Part shown: positions 7,790 through 14,885 of the stretch, in pieces
Numbering within the stretch: the first letter of the stretch is position 1
How the letters are laid out: every line of letters starts with the position of its first letter
Source of the DNA: Firmicutes bacterium UBA4845
Lineage (GTDB): Bacteria; Bacillota; Clostridia; Tissierellales; Sedimentibacteraceae
Reading direction: 5' to 3'
Assembly (NCBI GenBank): GCA_002399975.1
Contig: DHER01000087.1
Location: 62,001-126,000 of the forward strand
DNA length: 64,000 bases
Made by a program: the position numbers and the translations under genes
The notes under the pieces: model-generated
The model's input: only the letters and a program-made list of their open reading frames with translations
What the model was told of the DNA's origin: nothing
The model's database searches: none

Positions 7790-8633
7790 TATATTAATAG
7801 TCGGTGCCGGACCTGCAGGCATGTCAGCAGCAGTAAATTCAGTAACAAGAGGAAAAACTACCCGCATTTTCTCAAATAGTGAAAATTATTTATCAAGGGC
7901 TGAAAAGATTAATAACTATTTAGGCTTTTACAATATTACCGGAAAGGAATTAATGAACAGATTTAGAGAACATGCAAAAGCTATGAACATAAAAATAGAA
8001 GATGGGAAAGTTGTAAACATTCTTCCCATGGGAGAAAGTTTCATGGTCAATATCAACGGAAAAATTGAAGAAGCAAAGAAAGTTATACTAGCCATGGGGT
8101 CATCCAGAGTTAAAGAACTTAACAGAGAGATAGATCTCTTAGGAAAAGGCATAAGTTACTGTGCAACTTGCGACGGCATGCTCTATCGTGGAAAAAAGGC
8201 AATAGTCTGGGATCAATCAAAGGATTCGGCTGAAGAAGCAAATTATTTAAACAGTATAGGAGTTATTGTAACATTTATTTCAAAAAAACCTCATCCGGAA
8301 AATTTAGATAAACATATCACTTATATAAATGGCACCATTTCTGAAATTATCGGTAATGATAAGGTTCAAGGTGTTGCAGAGAAAAAAAAGAATATTCCTG
8401 CAGATGCTGTTTTTATATTGAGAGATGCTGTTGCTCCGGCAACATTGGTAGAAGGTTTAAAAATTAATGGAAATTTCATAGAAGTAAATAGGAATATGGA
8501 AACAAGCATTAAAGGAATTTATGCAGCAGGAGACATAACAGGTAAACCGCTGCAGCTTTCAAAGGCAGTAGGAGAAGGTTTAATTGCTGCCCAGCATGCA
8601 GCTTTACAAATAGATAAAGTTAAGGAGAATTAA
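7782..8633 (+). CDS. Thioredoxin reductase-like flavoprotein lacking the NADPH motif
   Basis: FAD-dependent disulfide reductase, 283 residues, shorter than the usual 305-320 of TrxB. FAD-binding GAGPAG (8-13), redox-active CATC (127-130) and the C-terminal FAD motif GIYAAGDITGKPLQLSKAVGEG are all present. The pyridine-nucleotide domain lacks its glycine-rich motif: where TrxB has GGGDSAVEEA this protein reads VWDQSKDSAEEA (about 142-153), and the HRR motif that holds the NADPH phosphate is absent (ISKKPHPENL instead). This is the pattern of clostridial ferredoxin-dependent flavin thioredoxin reductases and related NADPH-independent enzymes. Starts by overlapping the regulator gene and ends 2 bases before trxA. 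Electron donor is inferred, probably ferredoxin. Confidence 0.85.
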   Translation: MIDILIVGAGPAGMSAAVNSVTRGKTTRIFSNSENYLSRAEKINNYLGFYNITGKELMNRFREHAKAMNIKIEDGKVVNILPMGESFMVNINGKIEEAKKVILAMGSSRVKELNREIDLLGKGISYCATCDGMLYRGKKAIVWDQSKDSAEEANYLNSIGVIVTFISKKPHPENLDKHITYINGTISEIIGNDKVQGVAEKKKNIPADAVFILRDAVAPATLVEGLKINGNFIEVNRNMETSIKGIYAAGDITGKPLQLSKAVGEGLIAAQHAALQIDKVKEN

Positions 8634-8635
8634 AA

Positions 8636-8965
8636 ATGGCGGAAAAGATAACATATGTAAACAGCACTGAAGATTTTGATAATTTAATAGCGAAAGAAAA
8701 ATTAGTTTTAGTTGACTTTTGGGCTGTATGGTGTGCACCCTGCAGAATGATTGCACCTGTAATAGAAAAATTGGCAGATCAATATTCCGAAAAAATTACG
8801 GTTGCAAAAGTTGATGTAGACAAGCATCAAGAATTGTCTATCCGATATGGAATTCAAAGTATTCCAACAGTAATTTTATTTAAGGATGGCAAAATTGCTG
8901 CAAAGGAAATAGGTGTAAAACCATTAATTTCTTTCACAAAATTGTTAGACAGTCACATTGCCTAA
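8636..8965 (+). CDS. trxA: Thioredoxin
   Basis: Small cytoplasmic dithiol carrier, 109 residues, with the standard active site WCAPC (about 31-35) and the cis-proline segment IQSIPTVILFKDG. It should be reduced by the flavoprotein encoded directly upstream (2-base gap) and can pass electrons to CcdA encoded at the head of the operon. ATG 8636 lies 7 bases after AAGGAG. Last gene of the operon; a strong hairpin terminator follows. Confidence 0.95.
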   Translation: MAEKITYVNSTEDFDNLIAKEKLVLVDFWAVWCAPCRMIAPVIEKLADQYSEKITVAKVDVDKHQELSIRYGIQSIPTVILFKDGKIAAKEIGVKPLISFTKLLDSHIA

Positions 8966-8985
8966 ACAAATGAAAAAAAAATGTA

Positions 8986-9020
8986 AAAAAGCTGTTGCAA
9001 AGTTTAATGTAGCAGCTTTT
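8986..9020. terminator. Bidirectional terminator after trxA
   Basis: AAAAAGCTG at 8986-8994 pairs with CAGCTTTT at 9013-9020, with A- and T-tracts on either side, so it can serve trxA (rightward) and the GNAT gene (leftward), whose stop codon it overlaps. Confidence 0.8.
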
Positions 9021-9552
9021 ACCTTGAAATCCATTCATTTTTTAAGAGTCCATAAATATGCAGGTTATATCTTTTTCCGTCCCTCAAAACAAATTCTCTT
9101 AAAGTACCTTCTTTTGTAAAGCCGGCTTTTTCATATAGGGTAATTGCTCTCACGTTAAATTCCAGAACATTAAGCTGAATCCTGTAAAATCCCAATTTAT
9201 TAAAACCGTAATCAAGCAGCTGATTTAGAGTTTCACCGCCATATCCTCTGCCTCTTAAATTTTTATTACCTATACCGATAAACAACGTGGCAACTTTGTT
9301 TTCTTTTATAATATCGTCAAATCCGGCTATTCCTATAATTTTTCCTTCAGAGAAAAGTTTTATGGCAAATACGATTGATTCTTCATTTTTTTTATAGTCT
9401 TCGAAAGTTTTATCTACTTGTTTTATGTTCTGAGGAACCGGAGGCATATAATCATAAAATTTTAAAAATTCCTTATCAGAAAACCATTTATAAATATATA
9501 TAAAATCTTCACTTTCTATTTTTGTTAAATACAACAAATTTTTACTGCTCAT
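9019..9552 (-). CDS. GNAT-family N-acetyltransferase (RimJ/RimL type)
   Basis: 177-residue acyl-CoA-dependent acetyltransferase. The acetyl-CoA-binding segment is RGRGYGGETLNQLLDYGF and the C-terminal motif NVRAITLYEKAGFTKEGTLRE is typical of the Acetyltransf_3 (RimJ/RimL/SpeG-like) group. The substrate, protein N-terminus, polyamine or drug, cannot be told from sequence. ATG 9552 has only a weak GTGAG upstream, so expression may be low. Stands alone, with its stop inside the shared terminator. Confidence 0.85.
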   Translation of the reverse strand: MSSKNLLYLTKIESEDFIYIYKWFSDKEFLKFYDYMPPVPQNIKQVDKTFEDYKKNEESIVFAIKLFSEGKIIGIAGFDDIIKENKVATLFIGIGNKNLRGRGYGGETLNQLLDYGFNKLGFYRIQLNVLEFNVRAITLYEKAGFTKEGTLREFVLRDGKRYNLHIYGLLKNEWISR

Positions 9553-9660
9553 TTTTTTTACTCACATTCACATTTACAATTTTTGACATGGCTTTTATAG
9601 CCCCTAAGTTAATCAATTAATTCAATATTTAAAGAAAAGAAAAATTCTTGATGATAAACA

Positions 9661-10080
9661 TTAAAACTTAAGTAGATTCAACCCTATTTCTTCACTGAAT
9701 TCTCTCTCAACAATTCCATCAATTGTATAAATAAATAATTCACAAGTTGCACTCACCACAGCAGAATTCAGGTGTCCGCCCCATACTTTATTGTCCTTAT
9801 CTCCCACACTAAGATGCAGGTGGTTGTAAAGTTTGCCATCTTTAGTTGTGATGTTTCCCGTAAGGGATACAATTTCAAAGTCTCCGGTATGTTTTGCAGC
9901 ATAATATTTCTTTTGTTTCGTATCAAACAAACCTATTTCCATTTCTCCAACCGCACCAAGAGCATTAACATTTGCCAGCTTTATTTTTTCCTTTTCACAA
10001 ATCTCCATTATCTTCGTAACAATTTCTTCGCCCTTATCAATTCTGGCGAATATTATATTACCAAATTTTTTGTATTCCAT
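9661..10080 (-). CDS. PPC/DUF296-domain protein
   Basis: 139-residue single-domain protein of the PPC (plant and prokaryote conserved, DUF296) family, a trimeric fold found alone in bacteria. The histidine metal site HLHLSVGD...GGHL is intact at about 87-103. Bacterial members are called DNA-binding by homology to plant AT-hook proteins, but no AT-hook is present here, so a DNA role is unproven. It lies 31 bases after the VOC gene on the same strand; the two are probably co-transcribed. Confidence 0.8.
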   Translation of the reverse strand: MEYKKFGNIIFARIDKGEEIVTKIMEICEKEKIKLANVNALGAVGEMEIGLFDTKQKKYYAAKHTGDFEIVSLTGNITTKDGKLYNHLHLSVGDKDNKVWGGHLNSAVVSATCELFIYTIDGIVEREFSEEIGLNLLKF

Positions 10081-10111
10081 AAATGTCCTTCTTATCTTCC
10101 TTATTATTTTA

Positions 10112-10477
10112 TTACTTTTTTACAATTTCAATCCAATATCCATCGGGATCGGTAATGAAATAAATTCCCATTGACTGGTTAATCAATTTTATGCAGCTCA
10201 TTTCCTTATGTTTTTTTAAAGCTTCTTCATAGTTATCAGTTGCTACAGCTAAGTGAAATTCTTCATCGCCTAGGTTATAGGGATTTATTCTATCCTTCAT
10301 CCATGTTAACTCCAAAGTAAAATCTGTTTTACCGTCTCCAAGATAAACTAATATAAAGCTCTCATCTTCCGCTTTCTTCCTTCTTACTTCTTTCAAACCT
10401 AATGCTTTTTCATAGAACATAATACTTTTTTCCAAATTAAGTACATTAAAATTAAAATGATTAAATGTAAATTTCAT
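10112..10477 (-). CDS. VOC-family glyoxalase I-like protein
   Basis: 121-residue vicinal-oxygen-chelate protein with two beta-alpha-beta-beta-beta halves. It resembles lactoylglutathione lyase (GloA): FNHFNFNVLNLEKSIMFYEKALG at the start, LELTWMKDR in the middle, EFHLAVATDNYEEAL, and YWIEIVKK at the end. His7, the Glu of LELT, His of EFHLA and the final Glu match the GloA metal-ligand pattern. ATG 10477 follows GGAGGATTATT. A glutathione or other thiol substrate cannot be confirmed. A short 5-base inverted sequence (TAGCTA type) lies just upstream. Confidence 0.85.
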   Translation of the reverse strand: MKFTFNHFNFNVLNLEKSIMFYEKALGLKEVRRKKAEDESFILVYLGDGKTDFTLELTWMKDRINPYNLGDEEFHLAVATDNYEEALKKHKEMSCIKLINQSMGIYFITDPDGYWIEIVKK

Positions 10478-10550
10478 AATAATCCTCCACTAATTTTTTA
10501 ACAGCTACTTTTTTAGTAGCTAATTTTAATTTTGCAAATGATGAATATTA

Positions 10551-13388
10551 TTATTCTGTTGTATCTGAATTTCCATTCAATTCTGACGTTTCTTCCGTAG
10601 GATTGTTTTCTGTATCAGTATTTTGTATATTGCCATTAGTCATCAAATTCAGCCGGTTCAATATATCTTCAAGTTCTTTTAGTTTTTCACCGTATTCAGC
10701 CCAGTTTCCTCCCTGAGAAGCTTTAACAGTTTTATTGAATACATCATTTGCCTGCTTTACTAAACCACTAATATTTGTATTGTCAGGTACTTCTTCTTCA
10801 GGCTGTTGATTATTATTATCGGTTATACCAAATATACCTTCAATTGCCTGATCCAGAGTAGGTTCCATTACAATTTTTTCGCCGAAGGATACAACTACCA
10901 TTTTCATTTCTGGAAAATTGCTTTCTGTGTCTGATTTAAGATATATAGGCTCAACATAAAGCAATGAGTCTTCTATAGGGACAACTAAAGTGTTTCCTCT
11001 TAAAACTACTGAACCTACTTGATTCCACAAAGTAAGCTGTGAAGATATTGTCGTATCTTGTTCAATTTTTGTTTCTATCATGTTAGGCCCCGGTATGGTC
11101 TTTGTTTTCGGAAATTCATACAGAACCAGTTCTCCGTAGTTTTCTCCGTCATTTCTTGCAGCTAAAAGAGCAATCATATTATCTTTATTCTGAGGTGTAT
11201 ACTGAGTAGTCAAAGCAAATTCCACATCTTCTTCATCTGGGAATTTAAACATTAAATAACTTGATTCCACACTTTGTTCGCCGTAATCCATATATTTTTC
11301 TTTTGCAATGTCCCAATAATCTTCTCTGCCAAAAAATACTGTTGGATTTTTTATGTGATATAATCTATACATATCTGACTGAACATCAAAATAAATTTGC
11401 GAATATCTTATATGATCCTTTATTCCTTTCGGCATTTCACTAATAGGCTTAAATAAATCTGTAAATATTTTTTCATATGTTCTTATTATAGGATCATTTT
11501 CATCGGCTACATAAAAATCAACCGAACCGTCATAAGTATCTACTACAGCTTTAACTGAATTTCTCACATAATTTGGATTCCATTCTTTTATGAATCTATC
11601 CGTAGGCTGCGAATATGGGAATTTGTCACTTGCAGTAAAGCCCTCAATTATCCAATAAAGCTTACCGTCGTCCTGATTGGCAACAATACATGCATCAGCA
11701 TCAAAATACATAAATGGAGCTATTTCAGAAATCCTTTGAATTATATTTCTGTTTAACATTATTTTACTGTTGGAATCTATATTATTGGAAATTAATAGTC
11801 TGTAGCTTCTTTCTCTTATACTGAAAAGAAGCCTATTGAAAAATGAAAGATTTATTCCCGCTTTTCCTTCATACAATGTTTCAGCATTGTCGGAACCGGT
11901 GGGATAATCAAATTCTTTCTCGTCGGTATTGACTATAGCATAATCATTTGTAGTTTCCCCAAAATAAATTTCAGGCCTTGTTATTTTAAAATCCGTATTT
12001 GTTATGGGAGGTATATTTTTAACCAGCATCTCCGGTTGGCCCTGAGCTGTTACTTCGTTAACCTGTGATAAGGTTATACCATAACCGTGAGTATATTTAA
12101 AGTACTGATTTACCCACGTTCTTGCCTGGTCATTTAAACGGTTCTGGTCAAGTTCTCTTGCAGACAGAAATATTTGCTTGTAATCTCCATCAATAACATA
12201 GCGATCCACATCTACATCTTTGAACACATAGTAAGGTCTTATACCCTGCAATTGATTATAAACTTGAATAAGGGGCTCCTGGTCGTTGATCCTTATATTG
12301 TCTACAACTTCCCTGTTGCTGTCAATATCTTCTATTGTTAAATCATCACTTACGGGGAACTCTATGGATTTTACATCATCAAGAGCATAGGCACTTTGGG
12401 TGTTTTTAATGCTGTATTCCATATATTTAGTTTCTTTTGAAAGTTGATCCGGTTCAACTATAAAATTTTCCACCAATATTCCCACCCCTGTACCGAGGAC
12501 TGATACAATTATCAATGCAACAGGAACTGTCAGCGCAAATTTTAAATTTCTTTTTCTTGCGCCTATAAAAAACGTAATAGCAGAAACTAAACAGCCAATA
12601 GCTAATATTCTATACAGGTTAAGTGTAATGTTGATGTCTGTAAATCCTGCTCCATAAACTCTACCAAGCTGGGAATATAACAAATCATAGCTTTTTAAAA
12701 TAAATTTCAAACTTAAAAATAAAAATACAAAAATACTAATAAAGGAAAGTTGATTTATTATTTTCGTGGCGAATTTTTTATTTAATACAAATCTTAAATC
12801 TAACTTATTGTTGTACCTAATGTCTTCAAATTGCTCAGATATATTTTTAAAACCTTCTCTTGTTGCAAGATATCCATAAAACAAAACCGTCACAATAATA
12901 AGAACAAACATAATACCAATTATAAGATCAATAACCATATTAATTAAGGGCAATTTAAATACGTAAAAGCTTACATCGTTATTGAAAACAGGATCTTGCA
13001 TATTAAAGCTTTCACTATTAAAAAATTGCAGAATTTCAAACCACATATTAGATACTATATTGATTGTGAATAAAAAGCTGATTAACATAGAAATCAGTTT
13101 CATCCACAAGCCGGCCTTTTTATTCTTTGTTGTATCCACAATTTCCGCTTCTGAATCGTACTTCTTTTTTAATTTTTTTATAAATATGTACAATAAAATA
13201 CTCAATAAAATAAAAATTGGAGTGCCTATTGTAAACTGAGCCTTGATTTTAGTAAAAAACGTTTGAGTATATCCGACTTCCTTAAACCATAGATAATCCG
13301 TTATGAATTTAATAATACCGCCAAAGGAACTTATAACTAAAATCAATACAATAATTAATCCTACTGTAAAACTTCTTTTTTTCCCCAT
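10551..13388 (-). CDS. UPF0182 family large membrane protein
   Basis: 945-residue protein of unknown function. About seven membrane helices fill the first 320 residues (pairs near 8-30, 50-70, 90-115, 150-180, 210-235, 262-285, 288-312). A large extracytoplasmic part follows, with the family's conserved RPYYVFKDVDVDRY and YTHGYG blocks, and an acidic, Asn/Glu-rich tail from about 860. Length fits the family (about 900-1000). ATG 13388 is 9 bases from the stop of the sigma factor gene, so it is the last gene of the rsbV-rsbW-sigma operon and possibly part of the response that sigma factor controls. No catalytic motif was recognised. Confidence 0.88.
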   Translation of the reverse strand: MGKKRSFTVGLIIVLILVISSFGGIIKFITDYLWFKEVGYTQTFFTKIKAQFTIGTPIFILLSILLYIFIKKLKKKYDSEAEIVDTTKNKKAGLWMKLISMLISFLFTINIVSNMWFEILQFFNSESFNMQDPVFNNDVSFYVFKLPLINMVIDLIIGIMFVLIIVTVLFYGYLATREGFKNISEQFEDIRYNNKLDLRFVLNKKFATKIINQLSFISIFVFLFLSLKFILKSYDLLYSQLGRVYGAGFTDINITLNLYRILAIGCLVSAITFFIGARKRNLKFALTVPVALIIVSVLGTGVGILVENFIVEPDQLSKETKYMEYSIKNTQSAYALDDVKSIEFPVSDDLTIEDIDSNREVVDNIRINDQEPLIQVYNQLQGIRPYYVFKDVDVDRYVIDGDYKQIFLSARELDQNRLNDQARTWVNQYFKYTHGYGITLSQVNEVTAQGQPEMLVKNIPPITNTDFKITRPEIYFGETTNDYAIVNTDEKEFDYPTGSDNAETLYEGKAGINLSFFNRLLFSIRERSYRLLISNNIDSNSKIMLNRNIIQRISEIAPFMYFDADACIVANQDDGKLYWIIEGFTASDKFPYSQPTDRFIKEWNPNYVRNSVKAVVDTYDGSVDFYVADENDPIIRTYEKIFTDLFKPISEMPKGIKDHIRYSQIYFDVQSDMYRLYHIKNPTVFFGREDYWDIAKEKYMDYGEQSVESSYLMFKFPDEEDVEFALTTQYTPQNKDNMIALLAARNDGENYGELVLYEFPKTKTIPGPNMIETKIEQDTTISSQLTLWNQVGSVVLRGNTLVVPIEDSLLYVEPIYLKSDTESNFPEMKMVVVSFGEKIVMEPTLDQAIEGIFGITDNNNQQPEEEVPDNTNISGLVKQANDVFNKTVKASQGGNWAEYGEKLKELEDILNRLNLMTNGNIQNTDTENNPTEETSELNGNSDTTE

Positions 13389-13397
13389 AATACCTCC

Positions 13398-14159
13398 CTA
13401 TTTATTAAATTCCTTTCTTAATTTCTCTAAAGACTTTTTTTCCATTCTAGATACAGTCATTTGAGAAATATTTATTTCTTTAGCGATTTCACTTTGAGTT
13501 TTGTTGGAATAAAATCTTTCTATTATTATTTTTTTTTCAAGTTCATTTAATTTATTTATGGATTTCTTAATAAAATCTTCGTTTTCAATTTTAATGAATT
13601 GATTGTCTTCTTGTCCTATTATATCCATCAATGACAAATCGCTGTCATCACTGCTTGATTCAAATTTTTCGTCCAATGATTGAGAATTAAACATTTTTCC
13701 GGCTTCAAAGGCTTCCAGAACTTGCTCTTCTGTACTGCCTAAATATTCTGCAATCTCTTTGACAGTCGGTGTATGGTTCAGCTGAGTACTTAATAGATTA
13801 CTTACTTCATTTACTTTTCTTGATATTTCCTGGATTCTTCTCGGTACTCTGACAGACCAGCCTTTATCTCTGAAATATTTTTTTATTTCACCCAGTATTG
13901 TTGGTGTTGCAAAGCTTGTAAATTCAAACCCTTTTGAAACATCAAATCTTTCTATTGCAAAAATTAAACCCATGCAGGCAATTTGAAATATATCTTCGTA
14001 TTCAATGCCCCTGTTTTTATATTTTTTAGCTATAACTTCCGCCATATACTTATATTTGTCAAAAATTTGATTTCTTATTCCAATATCTTGTGTTTCCTTA
14101 TATTGCAAAAATAGCTCTTTATTTTTAATTACCTTATAATGTTGGATTGCTTCGCTCAT
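13398..14159 (-). CDS. SigB/SigF-type alternative sigma factor
   Basis: 253-residue group 3 sigma factor of the SigB/SigF/SigG type. Region 2 is RNQIFDKYKYMAEVIAKKY through FTSFATPTILGEIKKYFRD (about 29-97), region 3 is RVPRRIQEISRKVNE to about 165, and region 4 with its helix-turn-helix is TQSEIAKEINISQMTVSRME near 220-240. It redirects RNA polymerase to a stress or developmental regulon. Two upstream genes encode the partner-switch proteins that would control it. SigB-like general stress is preferred over SpoIIA-type sporulation SigF because the neighbour anti-sigma resembles RsbW and the cluster sits beside gyrA. Target promoters unknown. Confidence 0.87.
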   Translation of the reverse strand: MSEAIQHYKVIKNKELFLQYKETQDIGIRNQIFDKYKYMAEVIAKKYKNRGIEYEDIFQIACMGLIFAIERFDVSKGFEFTSFATPTILGEIKKYFRDKGWSVRVPRRIQEISRKVNEVSNLLSTQLNHTPTVKEIAEYLGSTEEQVLEAFEAGKMFNSQSLDEKFESSSDDSDLSLMDIIGQEDNQFIKIENEDFIKKSINKLNELEKKIIIERFYSNKTQSEIAKEINISQMTVSRMEKKSLEKLRKEFNK

Positions 14160-14174
14160 ATTATCAACGCCTAT

Positions 14175-14540
14175 TTAAATACTTTTTTCAAATATTATTT
14201 TTTTGTTTTTTAAATCAAAATTGTAATTGTCGGCCAAACTTTCGATAATCATGATACACATTTCACTGTTTGTCCTATTTTTGTCGATAATTTCTCCGGA
14301 ATTCAAATCAGTAACTTCTACTATTATATTATTGCTGCAAATTTTATATTTAATGTCAATAGGCTCCTTGTTGTTTTCCACATTGTTTATAAAAAAAGTA
14401 CATACTTCCGAAATGATAACCTTCAAATCTTCTATTTCATCAACATTAAACCCTTTTGAACTGAATAAAGCAGAGGTAGTAAGCCTTATAGTACTCATAT
14501 ATTCTGATTTCTTCGGAATAATTAAGTTAATTTTATCCAT
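14175..14540 (-). CDS. RsbW-like anti-sigma factor with degenerate ATP site
   Basis: 121 residues related to the RsbW/SpoIIAB GHKL-type kinases: SEYMSTIRLTTSALFSSKGF and DEIEDLKVIISEVCT match the N-terminal half of RsbW well. The kinase machinery is missing: the N-box Asn of E-x-x-T-N is Phe49 (EVCTF), and there is no glycine-rich lid where RsbW has GGLGL (here NSEMCIMIIESL, about 91-102). It is also about 40 residues shorter than RsbW. It probably still binds the sigma factor encoded 15 bases downstream, but phosphorylation of the RsbV-like partner looks unlikely. Start ATG 14540 after GGGGTGAT; 4 bases downstream of rsbV. Confidence 0.75.
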   Translation of the reverse strand: MDKINLIIPKKSEYMSTIRLTTSALFSSKGFNVDEIEDLKVIISEVCTFFINNVENNKEPIDIKYKICSNNIIVEVTDLNSGEIIDKNRTNSEMCIMIIESLADNYNFDLKNKKIIFEKSI

Positions 14541-14544
14541 TATA

Positions 14545-14859
14545 TCACCCCTGAATGTTAAACACTTTATTTAAACCGGTTATATCGAAAAGTTTATAGA
14601 TATTTGGCTTTAGATTTACAACTTTAATATTCAGGTTTTTGTCCTGTAGTTTTTTATATATGCTCATCAAAACGCCAAGTCCTGTTGAATCAATATAATC
14701 AAGCTGTTCACCATTTATAATTATATTTTTATTTTTTTCTTCTATCAGTTCATTTATTTTATTTTTAAGCTCAGAAGAAGTATATATGTCTACTTCTCCT
14801 ATCAGCATTATTTCCAAAAAATTCCCTGAATTCATACTGTAATTTATTTTAAACGACAC
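14545..14859 (-). CDS. STAS-domain anti-sigma factor antagonist (RsbV/SpoIIAA-like)
   Basis: 104-residue STAS protein that would bind the anti-sigma partner and free the sigma factor. The phosphorylatable serine is present: Ser58 in YIDSTGLGVLMSIYKKL. Start is GTG 14859 with GGAGGATTACTATT upstream. It is the first gene of the three-gene partner-switch module, 26 bases after gyrA, so it may be read through from the gyrase operon as well as from its own promoter. Retention of the serine although the neighbouring kinase looks dead suggests either another kinase or relic conservation. Confidence 0.85.
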   Translation of the reverse strand: MSFKINYSMNSGNFLEIMLIGEVDIYTSSELKNKINELIEEKNKNIIINGEQLDYIDSTGLGVLMSIYKKLQDKNLNIKVVNLKPNIYKLFDITGLNKVFNIQG

Positions 14860-14885
14860 AATAGTAATCCTCCTTCTATCTCTCC

